NCBI RefSeq assembly: GCF_006965485.1
Contig: NZ_CP041360.1
Span: 5,188,501-5,252,500, forward strand
Direction: 5' to 3'
DNA from: Spirosoma sp. KCTC 42546
GTDB taxonomy: Bacteria > Bacteroidota > Bacteroidia > Cytophagales > Spirosomataceae
Length of the DNA: 64,000 nucleotides
Shown here: positions 17,884-27,344 of the stretch, one piece after another
Position numbering within the stretch: the first letter of the stretch is position 1
How the letters are laid out: every line of letters starts with the position of its first letter
Notes under the pieces: generated by a model
Told to the model about the DNA's origin: nothing
The model's database searches: none
The model's input: the letters and a program-made list of their open reading frames with translations, nothing else
Translations under genes and position numbers: made by a program

Positions 17884-18911
17884 ACAGTCAGTTGGCGCAT
17901 TGATGAGGCCCTGACAATTAGCTGGGTTTCCATCACTTTAGTTTCCTTCGGAATATTCGTATCGGTGGCATTCAATTCGCGCAGGAGCAGCCGTACAGTT
18001 TCGGTTCCCATCTCCTGGATAGGCTGGCTAATGCTGCTCAGGGTCGGTGAAAACAGGGCCGACACCGGCTCATTATTAAAGCTTACCACAGCTACATCTT
18101 CTGGAATCCGTATGCCCTTCTGCTTCATGGCATACATCGCCGAATAGGCCATTCGGTCGCTGATAATCACGACGCCGTCGGGTGGTTGTGGCAGGCTCAT
18201 CAGCGCCAGTGTCTGCATGATCGTGTTTTCCTGCGTATAATCGCAGTGAAATACATATTGCTCGCCAACTGACAGCCCATGTTTGGCCAATGCTGCCCGA
18301 TAACCCGCCACCCGCTGGTTACTCAATACTAACTGAGTGGGGCCCGCCAGAAACCCAATTCGTCGGCAACCATTTTCAATTAAATGTTCGGTCGCCTTAA
18401 AGGCCGCAGCATGATTATCTACGATGACTTTAGACACGTCGATGCTCTCCGCATAGCGGTCAAACAGCACCAGCGGAATATTCTTGCGCACCAGCCGTTC
18501 TACATGCTCGTAATTGTCGGTATCGCGCGATAACGAAATAATAAACCCCTCCACCTGACTCCGCAACAGGTTCTGAATATTGGTGGTTTCCCGTAAATAC
18601 GACTCGTTCGTCTGGCAGACCAGCACACTATAACCCGCCTGTAAAGCTGCCTCCTCAATGCTGTTGAGCATGGCGGAGAAATAATGGTAGCTCAAATTGG
18701 GAACAATGACTCCAATGGTTTTTGTCCGGCTCTTGGCCAGATTTTTGGCGAGCTGATTGGGCTGATAATCCAGCTCTTCGGCCAGCCGCATCACTGCCTT
18801 GCGCGTGTCGGGATGAATCTCCTGCATGCCCCGTAAGGCCCGCGAAACGGTAGAGATCGAAATGTTCAGCGACCGGGCAATGTCTTTGATCGTAACCGGG
18901 GTATTTTTCAT
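17877..18911 (-). CDS. LacI-family transcriptional regulator
   Basis: A 344-residue regulator. The N-terminal helix-turn-helix is VTIKDIARSLNISISTVSRA with the hinge-region sequence NQLAKNLAKSRTKTIGVIVP, followed by a periplasmic-binding-protein-like sugar sensor (FLAGPTQLVLSNQRVAGYRAAL). It has the full family length. The nearest genes in the other direction are the FecI/FecR/SusC/SusD set, so it probably responds to a sugar released by the carbohydrate region. A cluster of palindromic CG-centred sites lies 140-175 bp upstream of its start, suggesting autoregulation. Confidence 0.92.
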   Translation of the reverse strand: MKNTPVTIKDIARSLNISISTVSRALRGMQEIHPDTRKAVMRLAEELDYQPNQLAKNLAKSRTKTIGVIVPNLSYHYFSAMLNSIEEAALQAGYSVLVCQTNESYLRETTNIQNLLRSQVEGFIISLSRDTDNYEHVERLVRKNIPLVLFDRYAESIDVSKVIVDNHAAAFKATEHLIENGCRRIGFLAGPTQLVLSNQRVAGYRAALAKHGLSVGEQYVFHCDYTQENTIMQTLALMSLPQPPDGVVIISDRMAYSAMYAMKQKGIRIPEDVAVVSFNNEPVSALFSPTLSSISQPIQEMGTETVRLLLRELNATDTNIPKETKVMETQLIVRASSMRQLTVQ

Positions 18912-19050
18912 AGGCTTTAGCCTGATTGTCTAATTATCACTTTTACAAGATAGGACTTGATTAGACAGGGATGTACGACGCTTTTACTGAAAACGCGATT
19001 AGCAATTATACGAAGAAAACTTTACTCTTTTTAAGTTCATTAGGTCGTGT

Positions 19051-19086
19051 GCAACCGTTTGCGGTAACGGTTGCGGCAACGTTTGC
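19051..19086. promoter_or_regulatory. Cluster of LacI-type operator-like sites
   Basis: Three CG-centred elements stand in tandem: GCAACCGTTTGC (19051-19062), GTAACGGTTGC (about 19064-19074) and GCAACGTTTGC (19076-19086). LacI-family operators are typically palindromes centred on CG with GCAA/TTGC arms. The cluster lies between the divergent LacI and sigma-factor genes in a 439-bp gap that otherwise shows no gene or repeat. Confidence 0.6.
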
Positions 19087-19334
19087 AAATAAAAAGTAAT
19101 TTCATGCAGCAAAAAGGACTTGACATCTTGTACTAAGCGGGTATATTAGTAGAAGATACTCAGAAAAAGGCTTGGTAGTGGGTTTTGCAAAGTTTGTTCT
19201 AGCTTTGTGGTTCCGTTTATCAATATTGTACTTTATCTGGAAACAAGAGTAATAAAAGACACTATCTGATCTATAAAAATCGGGCTTTTATCTTGTAGAA
19301 CGTGTCTGTCACACACAGCAAAATTCGTTAACCT

Positions 19335-19346
19335 TTTTACGTAAAA
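19335..19346. promoter_or_regulatory. Palindrome just before the sigma-factor start
   Basis: TTTTACGTAAAA, a perfect 12-bp palindrome centred on CG, ends 4 bp before ATG 19351. It could be a regulator site or a translation-control element; it may also be chance in AT-rich DNA. Confidence 0.35.
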
Positions 19347-19350
19347 CGGT

Positions 19351-19944
19351 ATGGCTACCTCTCCGTCAATTCCTTCCGATGAAGTGCTCATGGCACAACT
19401 CTGGGTTCGTTTTAAAGCCGACGACGAGAAAGCATTCGATCAACTGGCAGAGGCCCGGTATCGCCTGTTATTTAACTACGCAACCCGGTTTACTAAAGAC
19501 CGTGACCTGATTAAAGATTGTGTTCAGGACCTGTTTCTGGAGCTGTGGAATCGGCGCAAAGCCATTGTCGAAACGCCCTACGTAACCATCTATTTAATTA
19601 AAGCTCTACGCAACAATCTACTGCGTAAACTACGCCGGGAAACGGGCTGGCGCTCAACGACCGAAGAGGGCATTGAAGCCGAATCCATGCTCACCGACGA
19701 TCTGACGGCCGAAAACGAGTGGATTGCCGGCGAAACGCTGATCAATACCGAGCAAAGTCTCCGCCGGGCAGTTGCCCAATTACCCAAGCGTCAGCAGGAA
19801 GTTGTGTTCCTGAAATTCTACGAAGGTCTTTCTAACGACGATATTGCGCAGGTAATGGAAATTGAAAAACAGACCGTTGCCAATTTCCTCTATCGCGCCA
19901 TGAACCAATTACGCACCTTCCTCCCCGTGCGTATTTTCTCGTAA
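19351..19944 (+). CDS. ECF RNA polymerase sigma factor (FecI-like)
   Basis: A 197-residue sigma-70 family protein. Region 2 is at about residues 25-90 (FNYATRFTKDRDLIKDCVQDLFLELW) and region 4 at about 130-190 (QLPKRQQEVVFLKFYEGLSNDDIAQVM). The following FecR and STN-domain SusC genes make the usual Bacteroidota trans-envelope signalling set: the transporter senses its glycan, FecR relays, and this factor switches on the locus. The gap to FecR is unusually long (388 bp) and holds two repeat elements, so the two genes may not share a transcript. Confidence 0.92.
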   Translation: MATSPSIPSDEVLMAQLWVRFKADDEKAFDQLAEARYRLLFNYATRFTKDRDLIKDCVQDLFLELWNRRKAIVETPYVTIYLIKALRNNLLRKLRRETGWRSTTEEGIEAESMLTDDLTAENEWIAGETLINTEQSLRRAVAQLPKRQQEVVFLKFYEGLSNDDIAQVMEIEKQTVANFLYRAMNQLRTFLPVRIFS

Positions 19945-19949
19945 AAAAA

Positions 19950-20028
19950 TTTAACCACAGAGGCACGGAGAACACAGAGAAAAGGAAAAACCATTCTTCT
20001 CTGTGTTCTCCGTGCCTCTGTGGTTAAA
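19950..20028. repeat. 32-bp-arm hairpin, TTTAACCACAGAGGCACGG family
   Basis: Arms 19950-19981 and 19997-20028 are complementary. It is a relative of the hairpin at 7505-7583, with AACACAGAG in place of AGCACAGAG in both arms, so the change is compensated. It begins 6 bp after the sigma-factor stop and could end its transcript. Confidence 0.85.
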
Positions 20029-20051
20029 CTGTATTACAAGTGATCAAGTGA

Positions 20052-20152
20052 TGTCAGGTTCTTCAACCTGACACCTAAGGTTTCTCAAAACCTACTTTAC
20101 AAAATCACATAGGTTTTGAGAAACCTTAAGTGTCGGATTTAAGAATCCGACA
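20052..20152. repeat. Three-hairpin (cloverleaf-like) element, copy A
   Basis: Hairpin 1 (20052-20073) is TGTCAGGTT-CTTC-AACCTGACA. A central 19-bp perfect stem joins 20076-20094 to 20110-20128. Hairpin 3 (20131-20152) is TGTCGGATT-TAAG-AATCCGACA. The same layout recurs at 46044-46146 with different but still paired stem bases. A half copy of the AACCACAGAGG repeat follows at about 20168-20202. No gene lies between the sigma-factor stop and 20333. Confidence 0.85.
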
Positions 20153-20332
20153 CCACATTTAAGAATTTTCTCTGTGTTCTCCCTGCCTCTGTGGTTAAAC
20201 CTTTTTTTAGCCTTGTCCCCTCCTTCGCAGATCCCTGCAAGAAAATCACAAAAAAATTTTGTTCCGAACGAGTATGGCCGAAAGTGAGCTGTCTACTTCT
20301 TTATAAAAAGGGGGAAACCGTCAGCCTTTCGT

Positions 20333-21448
20333 ATGCCTGATTATACCAACTATACGTTCGAGGATTTTGTACTGGATAGTCGGTTTCGGCAGTGGGTGCT
20401 GAGTGATGACCCAGCCGGTCGGGACTTCTGGAACAACTGGCTCCAGGCCAATCCGGACAAACTCGATCTGGTGTTGGCAGCCCGGCAGTTCGTGAGTCAA
20501 ATGCAGCAGGCTCAGGAAGAACTATCGGATGACGAGTTAACCAGCGAAGTAAATCGCATACGCATAAACAGGCAGCAAGCACAGGATTGGGAGGGTCGTG
20601 TGGCGTACCAACGGAAGGTCGGATGGTTACGCGTGGCCGCTGCGGTCGTGCTTGTCGGGTTGGGAAGCTGGTTCTTTTTTTACCAGCAATCGAACGATAC
20701 GCCCCTGAAGGTTTATCAGCAGCTAGCGGAACAGCAAACAGGTTCGCCATTGACCGAAATCAAGAATGAAACCAAGGCTAATCAGCTCGTTCGTTTGCCC
20801 GATGGAAGCCAGGTAACACTTCACCAGGGTAGCCAGATTAGTTTTCCGCGTGCTTTTTCAACTCGGCAGCGCGAAGTTTTTCTCATTGGCGAAGCGTTTT
20901 TCGATGTCGTCCGGCGGCCTAAGCAGCCGTTCCTGGTGTACACGAACCAGCTCACAACCAAAGTGTTAGGCACAAGCTTTACCGTTCGCGCTTATGCCAA
21001 TGATAAAGAAGCGAAAGTGATCGTTCGAACGGGGAAAGTGTCGGTTTTTAACACCCCAGCCAACGGAAAGCCGGGGGAGTTGGCCAATAAGGAACCAGCG
21101 TTTATTCTGACGCCGAACCAGCAGGTCACGTTCGATTCACAGGAGAAGCAGATGAAACGCTCATTGGTAGCTGCCCCTGAGCCCATTGCAACGACCACCG
21201 CTCAGGCGCAGCTTATGGTGTTCGAGCACACGCCGGTCGTAACGGTATTCAAAAAGCTCGAAGCCACCTACGGCATTCTGATGAATTACGATGCCGATCT
21301 GCTGGCCGACTGCGAGCTGACCGCTGAATTTGGTTCAGAGTCCCTGTTTGAGAAGTTAGACCTGATTTGCCGGGCAACCGAATCGAGGTATGAGGTGATC
21401 GATGCGCAGATTGTTATCTATAGCAAAGGGTGTCGCCCAACGAAGTAA
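20333..21448 (+). CDS. FecR-family anti-sigma factor
   Basis: A 371-residue protein. The cytoplasmic N-terminal part (YTFEDFVLDSRFRQWV) leads to one membrane helix at about residues 102-120 (VAAAVVLVGLGSWFFFY). A periplasmic FecR domain follows (about 150-250, with VRLPDGSQVTLHQGSQISFP and GEAFFDV), then a C-terminal domain like DUF4974 (VVTVFKKLEATYGILMNYDADLLADCELTAEF). It should bind the upstream sigma factor and receive the signal from the STN domain of the SusC transporter encoded next. Confidence 0.92.
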   Translation: MPDYTNYTFEDFVLDSRFRQWVLSDDPAGRDFWNNWLQANPDKLDLVLAARQFVSQMQQAQEELSDDELTSEVNRIRINRQQAQDWEGRVAYQRKVGWLRVAAAVVLVGLGSWFFFYQQSNDTPLKVYQQLAEQQTGSPLTEIKNETKANQLVRLPDGSQVTLHQGSQISFPRAFSTRQREVFLIGEAFFDVVRRPKQPFLVYTNQLTTKVLGTSFTVRAYANDKEAKVIVRTGKVSVFNTPANGKPGELANKEPAFILTPNQQVTFDSQEKQMKRSLVAAPEPIATTTAQAQLMVFEHTPVVTVFKKLEATYGILMNYDADLLADCELTAEFGSESLFEKLDLICRATESRYEVIDAQIVIYSKGCRPTK

Positions 21449-21453
21449 GTGCT

Positions 21454-21623
21454 GAAGCTGTTTAAACTTTTCAAATTAACCGCAAAGAACGCTAAGGCAA
21501 AGCGCAAAGCGCGCAAAGAAATTCAGTCAGCAAGCTCAGCGTTCTTTGCGACTTTGTCTCAGCGCTCTCTGCGGTTAAACTAAAGCGCATTGGAGATATA
21601 AAAAATAAAGTTTAAACAGGTTC
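21454..21623. repeat. 170-bp inverted-repeat element, copy A
   Basis: The ends CTGTTTAAACTTT and AAAGTTTAAACAG form short terminal inverted repeats (21458-21619). The interior contains ACCGCAAAGAACGCTAAGGC pairing imperfectly with GCGTTCTTTGCGACTTTG and CTCTGCGGTTAAAC. The reverse complement of the whole segment recurs at 30963-31132 with only about two or three differences. It lies in the 402-bp FecR-SusC gap; the rest of that gap shows no gene. Confidence 0.9.
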
Positions 21624-21818
21624 GCTTATAATCCTTAACCAATCCTACTAACATCAGTATGCGAAAACGCTCCCAGTCACCAATTGACCGACCATCGTAG
21701 CGCCGTTTCGGCTGCCAGAACAAGCTCCATGTAAGCGAAACGCTTAATTCGTCTCCCAACATCCACCATTTCAGGCTTTTATCAACCCAGTTAACCTGGG
21801 TAAGGGAATTCTTTGTGC

Positions 21819-21828
21819 TAAACGTTTA
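21819..21828. promoter_or_regulatory. CG-centred palindrome upstream of susC
   Basis: TAAACGTTTA is a perfect palindrome 22 bp before ATG 21851. Its centre AACGTT resembles the sites near the LacI gene (GCAACGTTTGC). It is a candidate operator for the LacI regulator on the transporter promoter. Confidence 0.45.
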
Positions 21829-21850
21829 CCAAGTACCTTTTCTTACATTT

Positions 21851-24800
21851 ATGACAACCACTACAAAACCACGGGTGCTATTCGGAAAAATCATGCGAAC
21901 AGCATTTTATCAGGTCTTTATCCTGGCCTGGTGTTCCAGCCTGGTACTGGCCTTGGACGGAAAGGGGCAGGAGGTACTGAACCGCCCAATTTCAGTCACG
22001 ATCGAAAACCAGCAGGTCGAACAGGCGATCAAAAAGATTGCGAAGCTGGCATCGGTCAGGTTCATCTATAGCCCGCAGGTGATTCGCTCCGATCGGAAAG
22101 TGAACCTGTCGGTGCAGAACCAGCCGCTTTCCGACGTACTCAATACGCTATTGACACCCCTACACGTCACCTACGAAGTCGTTGGTTCACAGATCATTCT
22201 GCGTACTACCAGTACTAACCAAAGTTCTGTAACCCAACCCGTACCGGTGAAAGAGGCACCGGTGGCCCCAGCGGACCAAAGCGTAGCCGGAACGGTATCC
22301 GACGAAAAAGATCTCCCCTTACCCGGCGTCACCATCGCCGTAAAAGGCACCACACGCGGCACCACAACCGACGCCAACGGCAAGTATTCACTCACCGTGC
22401 CCGACAACGCCGTGCTTGTGTTCTCTTTTGTGGGCTACGAACGTCAGGAAGTGGTTTTAGGGAAGCAGACAACCCTGAACATTCAGTTGAAGGCCGAAGC
22501 AAGGGGGCTGGATGAAGTGGTTGTCGTTGGGTATGGCTCGCAGAAACGGACAACGTTGACGGGTGCCATTGCTACGATCGACAATAAAGTATTTCAGGAC
22601 AGAGGGGTTGTTGAAAACCCATTGTCGGCCTTGCAGGGCCAGGTACCGGGCGTTATGGTAACCCGTTCATCGGCAGCTCCGGGCCGGGCTAGCTGGAACT
22701 TCCAGATTCGGGGCGCTTCCTCAACGAATGGTACCGAACCGCTGATTATTATCGATGGTGTACCCGTAAGCAGTCAGGCAGCCCTGAACTCGATCAACCC
22801 CAACGACATTGAAAATATGTCGTTTCTGAAAGATGCTTCGGCGGCTATTTACGGTGCCCGCGCTGCGGGTGGGGTTGTTCTGGTAACGACCAAGCGGGCC
22901 AAATCGGGCAAGACCGTGGTTCAGTACGACGGTTCCGTATCGCAGAAAGTACTGGGTTTGCAACCGCATTTGCTGAATGTGCAGCAGTTTGGTCAGGGGC
23001 TCATTGATGGCACCACCAACGACTATTATGGGGTACCGCCAACGTCTTTTATCTGGTATAAATTGGGGCAGCTGATGGTCAATCCAACAGCCTCAGGTTT
23101 CATCGATTACACGATGAGCAATGGCCAGCCTGTTTCACCCGCGAACAACCCGCTGAATCCCGGCTTTGGCGACGTGAAAGATCAGACGTTTTTCAACACC
23201 AATGCGGTCGATATTCTGTGGGGCAAAGCGACCTCTACCCAGCATAACCTGAGCGTTTCGGGGCGGGGTGAGCGATCTGGCTATCGGGTCTCGCTGGGTT
23301 ATTTACGGGATGGCAGTTTGCTGCAATGGGGCCAAAACTCCAACAGCCGCTATAATCTTCGGTTGACCCACGATTATCAATTCACCAACAAGCTGAAACT
23401 GGAATCCAATATTTCGCTGGAAAAGAATGATATCATTCAGCCAACGCTGATTGGTACGGTCATGGGCCAATACTCCCAACCGGGCTTCCCCGTCTCAACT
23501 GTCGATGGTAAGCCCTATGCCTGGGGAACGCAATACAGCCCCAACTGGCAGGCCGAACTGGGTGGCGAAAATAAAGAATATAACAACCGGGTTTTCACCA
23601 ACTTCCGCTTAACCTACCAGCTCAATAAGAACTTTACCATAGTGGGTCAGGCGGGGTACAACTGGACCGCTACCGATATTAAGGAACAGCAGAAGGTGAT
23701 TCCCTGGTACAACTATTTGGGTACCATTCAGGCTGCCGATAATCCAACCCGGCAGAACTCGTATTACTTACGCCGACTCAATAAAGACGCGTACGCCAAC
23801 CTGAACGCCTACATCAACTACGCCAAAACCTTTGCGCAGAACCATGATATCAGTGTGACGCTGGGTACCAACTACGAGCGCGACGAGGTCGACCAGTATC
23901 AGGCGCGTACCAACTACATAGCCAACGACAATGTGCCCTCGCTGGGCCTGGGCATTGGCGATGCCACCACCAAAAGTGTATTAGAAGTCCAAAACCACTA
24001 TGCCATCGGCTCGTATTTTGGCCGCTTCAACTACGCGTATCAGCAGAAATACCTGATCGAAGTGAATGCCCGCTACGACGGTTCGTCGAAGTTCGATGCC
24101 TCCAATCGCTGGCAGTTATTCTATGGTATATCGGGCGGCTGGCGTATTTCGCAGGAGAATTTCATGAAGAACCTGGCGTTCGTGAGCGACCTGAAACTCC
24201 GCGCTTCTTACGGAACCGTGGGTAACCAGAGCGGTATCGGCCTCTATGACTACATCCAGCTGCTGAACGTGACGGCCACAGCCGGGGCCACCAGCGCAGG
24301 ATTCCCCATTATTGGTGCAAGCCCGGCGGTTATCGTATCGCCTACTTCGAGCCTGGTGAGTTTAAACCGGACCTGGGAGCGGGTTGAAACGACCAACTTC
24401 GGGCTTGATTTTTCGTTCCTGAACCGGCATCTGTCGGGTAGCTTCGATTACTTCGTGAAGCACAACCGCAATATGTTGCTGGGTCAAACATTCCCGGCGG
24501 TTTTGGGTGCCACAGCACCAACGGCCAACATCGGTCACCTCAAAACCTGGGGCTGGGAAGGCAGTATACAATGGAACGATCGGGTTGGCCAGTTTGGCTA
24601 TCGGGTTGGTGCCAGCCTGACTGATAACCAGAACACACTGGTGAGTTATGGAGGAGCCAACGTGATCAACCAGGGCTATAACACAGCCGTTGAAGGTTAT
24701 CCTATCGGCTCTTATTTCGGGCTGGAATATGCCGGACGGATTCAGACGGCCGAGCAGTTAGCTACGTATCGGCCCTTAGCTACGGGCAACAACATCAGCA

Positions 24801-25438
24801 TGCCCGTTACAACCGCTACAGTACCGGGGGTGCGGCTGGGCGATAACATGTTCCGGGATCTTAACGGCGATGGTAAACTGACCGTACCGGGCGATTTGAA
24901 ATACCTGGGCCGCGATGATCCCCGTTACAGCTTCGCCATTAATCTGGGTGCCGACTGGAAAGGCTTTGATTTTCAGGCCGTTTTTCAGGGTGTAGGTCAG
25001 CGTACGATTTTCCGGGAAGGGAACTGGCGGGTGCCGTTCGGTTCGATCTTCCAGGGCCAAACCGATTTCTGGGTGGGCAAAACCTGGACCCCGACCAATA
25101 CCGACGCCTATTACCCGGTGCTATCGACGGGTCAGAATGGAACGACCTACAACACCTACAACTACCAGATTTCGGATTGGTCGGTGGAAAATGGGGCTTA
25201 TGTGCGCCTGAAAAATCTGGTTGTGGGCTATACGCTCCCTACGAGTATTACCCGCAAAATTGGGGTGGATCGGTTCCGGATTTACTACTCGGGGAACGAT
25301 CTGTGGGAAATTACCCACATTCGCGATGGCTGGGACCCAGAAGCAACGCGTAACGTGGGTCGGGCCAACAGCGAGAACGGCATTACCCGGTACCCATTTT
25401 ACCGACTGCATACGGTAGGTGTAAACTTAACCTTTTAG
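21851..25438 (+). CDS. SusC/RagA-family TonB-dependent outer-membrane transporter with STN domain
   Basis: About 1195 residues from ATG 21851; an upstream GTG at 21815 adds 12 residues with no family support. The order is: signal peptide after MRTAFYQVFILAW, STN signalling domain (about 45-115, QAIKKIAKLASVRFIYSP), carboxypeptidase-regulatory-like domain (about 143-215, LPGVTIAVKGTTRGTTTDAN), a TonB-box/plug region with DEVVVVGYGSQKR, and a beta-barrel ending in a C-terminal phenylalanine (VGVNLTF). It imports oligosaccharides across the outer membrane with the SusD partner. The STN domain fits control by the FecI/FecR pair just upstream. Confidence 0.96.
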   Translation: MTTTTKPRVLFGKIMRTAFYQVFILAWCSSLVLALDGKGQEVLNRPISVTIENQQVEQAIKKIAKLASVRFIYSPQVIRSDRKVNLSVQNQPLSDVLNTLLTPLHVTYEVVGSQIILRTTSTNQSSVTQPVPVKEAPVAPADQSVAGTVSDEKDLPLPGVTIAVKGTTRGTTTDANGKYSLTVPDNAVLVFSFVGYERQEVVLGKQTTLNIQLKAEARGLDEVVVVGYGSQKRTTLTGAIATIDNKVFQDRGVVENPLSALQGQVPGVMVTRSSAAPGRASWNFQIRGASSTNGTEPLIIIDGVPVSSQAALNSINPNDIENMSFLKDASAAIYGARAAGGVVLVTTKRAKSGKTVVQYDGSVSQKVLGLQPHLLNVQQFGQGLIDGTTNDYYGVPPTSFIWYKLGQLMVNPTASGFIDYTMSNGQPVSPANNPLNPGFGDVKDQTFFNTNAVDILWGKATSTQHNLSVSGRGERSGYRVSLGYLRDGSLLQWGQNSNSRYNLRLTHDYQFTNKLKLESNISLEKNDIIQPTLIGTVMGQYSQPGFPVSTVDGKPYAWGTQYSPNWQAELGGENKEYNNRVFTNFRLTYQLNKNFTIVGQAGYNWTATDIKEQQKVIPWYNYLGTIQAADNPTRQNSYYLRRLNKDAYANLNAYINYAKTFAQNHDISVTLGTNYERDEVDQYQARTNYIANDNVPSLGLGIGDATTKSVLEVQNHYAIGSYFGRFNYAYQQKYLIEVNARYDGSSKFDASNRWQLFYGISGGWRISQENFMKNLAFVSDLKLRASYGTVGNQSGIGLYDYIQLLNVTATAGATSAGFPIIGASPAVIVSPTSSLVSLNRTWERVETTNFGLDFSFLNRHLSGSFDYFVKHNRNMLLGQTFPAVLGATAPTANIGHLKTWGWEGSIQWNDRVGQFGYRVGASLTDNQNTLVSYGGANVINQGYNTAVEGYPIGSYFGLEYAGRIQTAEQLATYRPLATGNNISMPVTTATVPGVRLGDNMFRDLNGDGKLTVPGDLKYLGRDDPRYSFAINLGADWKGFDFQAVFQGVGQRTIFREGNWRVPFGSIFQGQTDFWVGKTWTPTNTDAYYPVLSTGQNGTTYNTYNYQISDWSVENGAYVRLKNLVVGYTLPTSITRKIGVDRFRIYYSGNDLWEITHIRDGWDPEATRNVGRANSENGITRYPFYRLHTVGVNLTF

Positions 25439-25501
25439 TTGCTGGGTTTACGACCGATTAACGGCCTGCTGTAAACCCGAAACCCCAAACTTCGTTAAAC
25501 T

Positions 25502-27259
25502 ATGAACTCCTTTCGTAAACTATATCTGCTCCTGCTGGCCGGTACGCTGACGATCACGCAGAACGGTTGCAATAAAGTGCTGGATCTGGACCCGCTGGAT
25601 CAGCTTTCGGATGCCTCCTACTGGCAAACGGCCAACGATTTTATGCTGGCGGCCAACCAGTTTTATACCTACGAGCGCACGTTTGCCGATGTGCTCTACG
25701 ATACCAATCCGAACAACGCGGCCATCCAGAATTACCATTCCGATTATAAAAGCGACTTTCTGGCTTCGCAAAATCCGTACAGCCGGGGGCTGAATACCGT
25801 ACAAACCACAGATCCGAACTACTCGACCGATTATACCCGGATTCGGAACATCAACTACCTGCTCGACAAAGCACAGTCGTACGGTAATCAGGCCGAAATT
25901 GCCAAATATGTTGCCGAAGCCAGGTTCTTCCGGGCTTATGTGTACTTCGATCTGCTTCAGATTTATGGCGGAGTTCCCATTATCAGCAAGCTTCTAAGCA
26001 CCAGTTCGGCGGAGTTACAGGCTCCTCGTAACACCCGCGACGAAGTCGTTGATTTTATCCTTAAAGACCTCAACGATGCCATTGCGGGTCTACCCGCTAA
26101 AACGGCGCAGAATGCTGCAACGGAACTTGGTCGGATCAATAAAGAATCGGCACAGTCGTTTCTGGGTCGGGTAGCCTTGTACGAAGGCACCTGGCAAAAA
26201 TTTCGCAATAATTCGGGGCGGGCCAATACCTTGCTCGATGCGTCGGTGGCTGCCAGCGGTGCCGTCATTACGGGTGCTCAATATCAGTTGTTTGCCCCCG
26301 CTGCCTTAGGCGATTCGGCACAGAAATACATGTTCATTCTGGAAAATCAGAAGTCGAATCCGGCCAACATTACCAAAACGTCGAACAACGAGTACATTCT
26401 GGCCAACCGCTACGATTGGACGCTTCGGCAAATTCGAAATAACGTGTCACGCCAGGCAAACAATGCCAACCCGACCAAGAATTTTGCCAATCAGTACCTG
26501 AGTCAGGACGGACTACCAATCGAAAAATCGCCCCTCTTCAAAGGCTACGCTACGTTGAATTCGGAGTTCGCGAACCGGGATAACCGCATGCAATACAGCC
26601 TGAAACAGGCCAATGGCTATTACTGGTTTGGTATCAATAACCCACGTGTCGACTGGACGGGTGGAGCCGCCGATAAAGCCACGGCCAATGCATCACCCTT
26701 CAAACCCTACGCGAATACCTTGAGCGGGTATGCGAACCAGAAATGGATTTCGGAACGGGCCGTGGCCGATAACGAAGAAGCCTACGATTATCCCGTCATC
26801 CGATACGCCGAAGTATTATTGAACTATGCCGAAGCCGTCTTTGAACGCAACGGAACCATCAGTGATGCCGACCTCGATAAATCGCTGAATCTGGTTCGCC
26901 AGCGTGTCAACAAGAAAATGCCGAAACTAAGTACGGCCTTTGCGGAGGCAAATGGGCTGGATATGCGTACCGAAATCCGTCGGGAGCGCAACGTCGAGCT
27001 TTTTTACGAAGGTTTCCGGGTCGATGATCTGAAGCGCTGGGCCGCTGCCGACGTACTGAAACAGCCGTTGGTTGGCGTTAAATGGACCGGTACTGAGTTC
27101 CAGTCGCTGTGGCCTTCTCAATCCTCTACCGCCAAAGATGCCGACGGGAATATTATCGTAGATGGCAGCCGCTCGTTCACCGACAAAAACTACCTGATTC
27201 CCATTCCAACGCAGCAGATCCAGTTAAACCCGCAGCTTACCCAGAATCCAGGCTGGTAA
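25502..27259 (+). CDS. SusD/RagB-family surface glycan-binding lipoprotein
   Basis: A 585-residue lipoprotein with a signal peptide leading to the lipobox cysteine in TQNGCNKVLDLDP (about residue 23). The SusD fold is shown by YWQTANDFMLAANQFY near the N-terminus, EARFFRAYVYFDLLQIYGGVPII (in two parts) and the C-terminal RRERNVELFYEGFRVDDLKRW. It caps the SusC barrel and captures oligosaccharides. It lies 63 bp after susC and is surely in the same operon. Confidence 0.96.
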   Translation: MNSFRKLYLLLLAGTLTITQNGCNKVLDLDPLDQLSDASYWQTANDFMLAANQFYTYERTFADVLYDTNPNNAAIQNYHSDYKSDFLASQNPYSRGLNTVQTTDPNYSTDYTRIRNINYLLDKAQSYGNQAEIAKYVAEARFFRAYVYFDLLQIYGGVPIISKLLSTSSAELQAPRNTRDEVVDFILKDLNDAIAGLPAKTAQNAATELGRINKESAQSFLGRVALYEGTWQKFRNNSGRANTLLDASVAASGAVITGAQYQLFAPAALGDSAQKYMFILENQKSNPANITKTSNNEYILANRYDWTLRQIRNNVSRQANNANPTKNFANQYLSQDGLPIEKSPLFKGYATLNSEFANRDNRMQYSLKQANGYYWFGINNPRVDWTGGAADKATANASPFKPYANTLSGYANQKWISERAVADNEEAYDYPVIRYAEVLLNYAEAVFERNGTISDADLDKSLNLVRQRVNKKMPKLSTAFAEANGLDMRTEIRRERNVELFYEGFRVDDLKRWAAADVLKQPLVGVKWTGTEFQSLWPSQSSTAKDADGNIIVDGSRSFTDKNYLIPIPTQQIQLNPQLTQNPGW

Positions 27260-27344
27260 TTTTTCATCATAGGTTAGGTAAAGTAAATGGCCCGTTCAGT
27301 TTTGACCGGGCCATTTTGTGTTTAGTCTACTTTCTCAAACTCTG

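Noticed and set aside
19200..19207. TAGCTTTG as a Bacteroidota -7 promoter element of the sigma-factor gene
   Set aside because: It fits TAnnTTTG, but no TTTG/TTG is correctly spaced upstream and it lies 144 bp from the start codon; too weak to list.
20052..20152. tRNA gene (cloverleaf appearance)
   Set aside because: There is no acceptor stem, T-loop GTTCRA motif or anticodon arm in the right order; the stems match a dispersed intergenic repeat instead.
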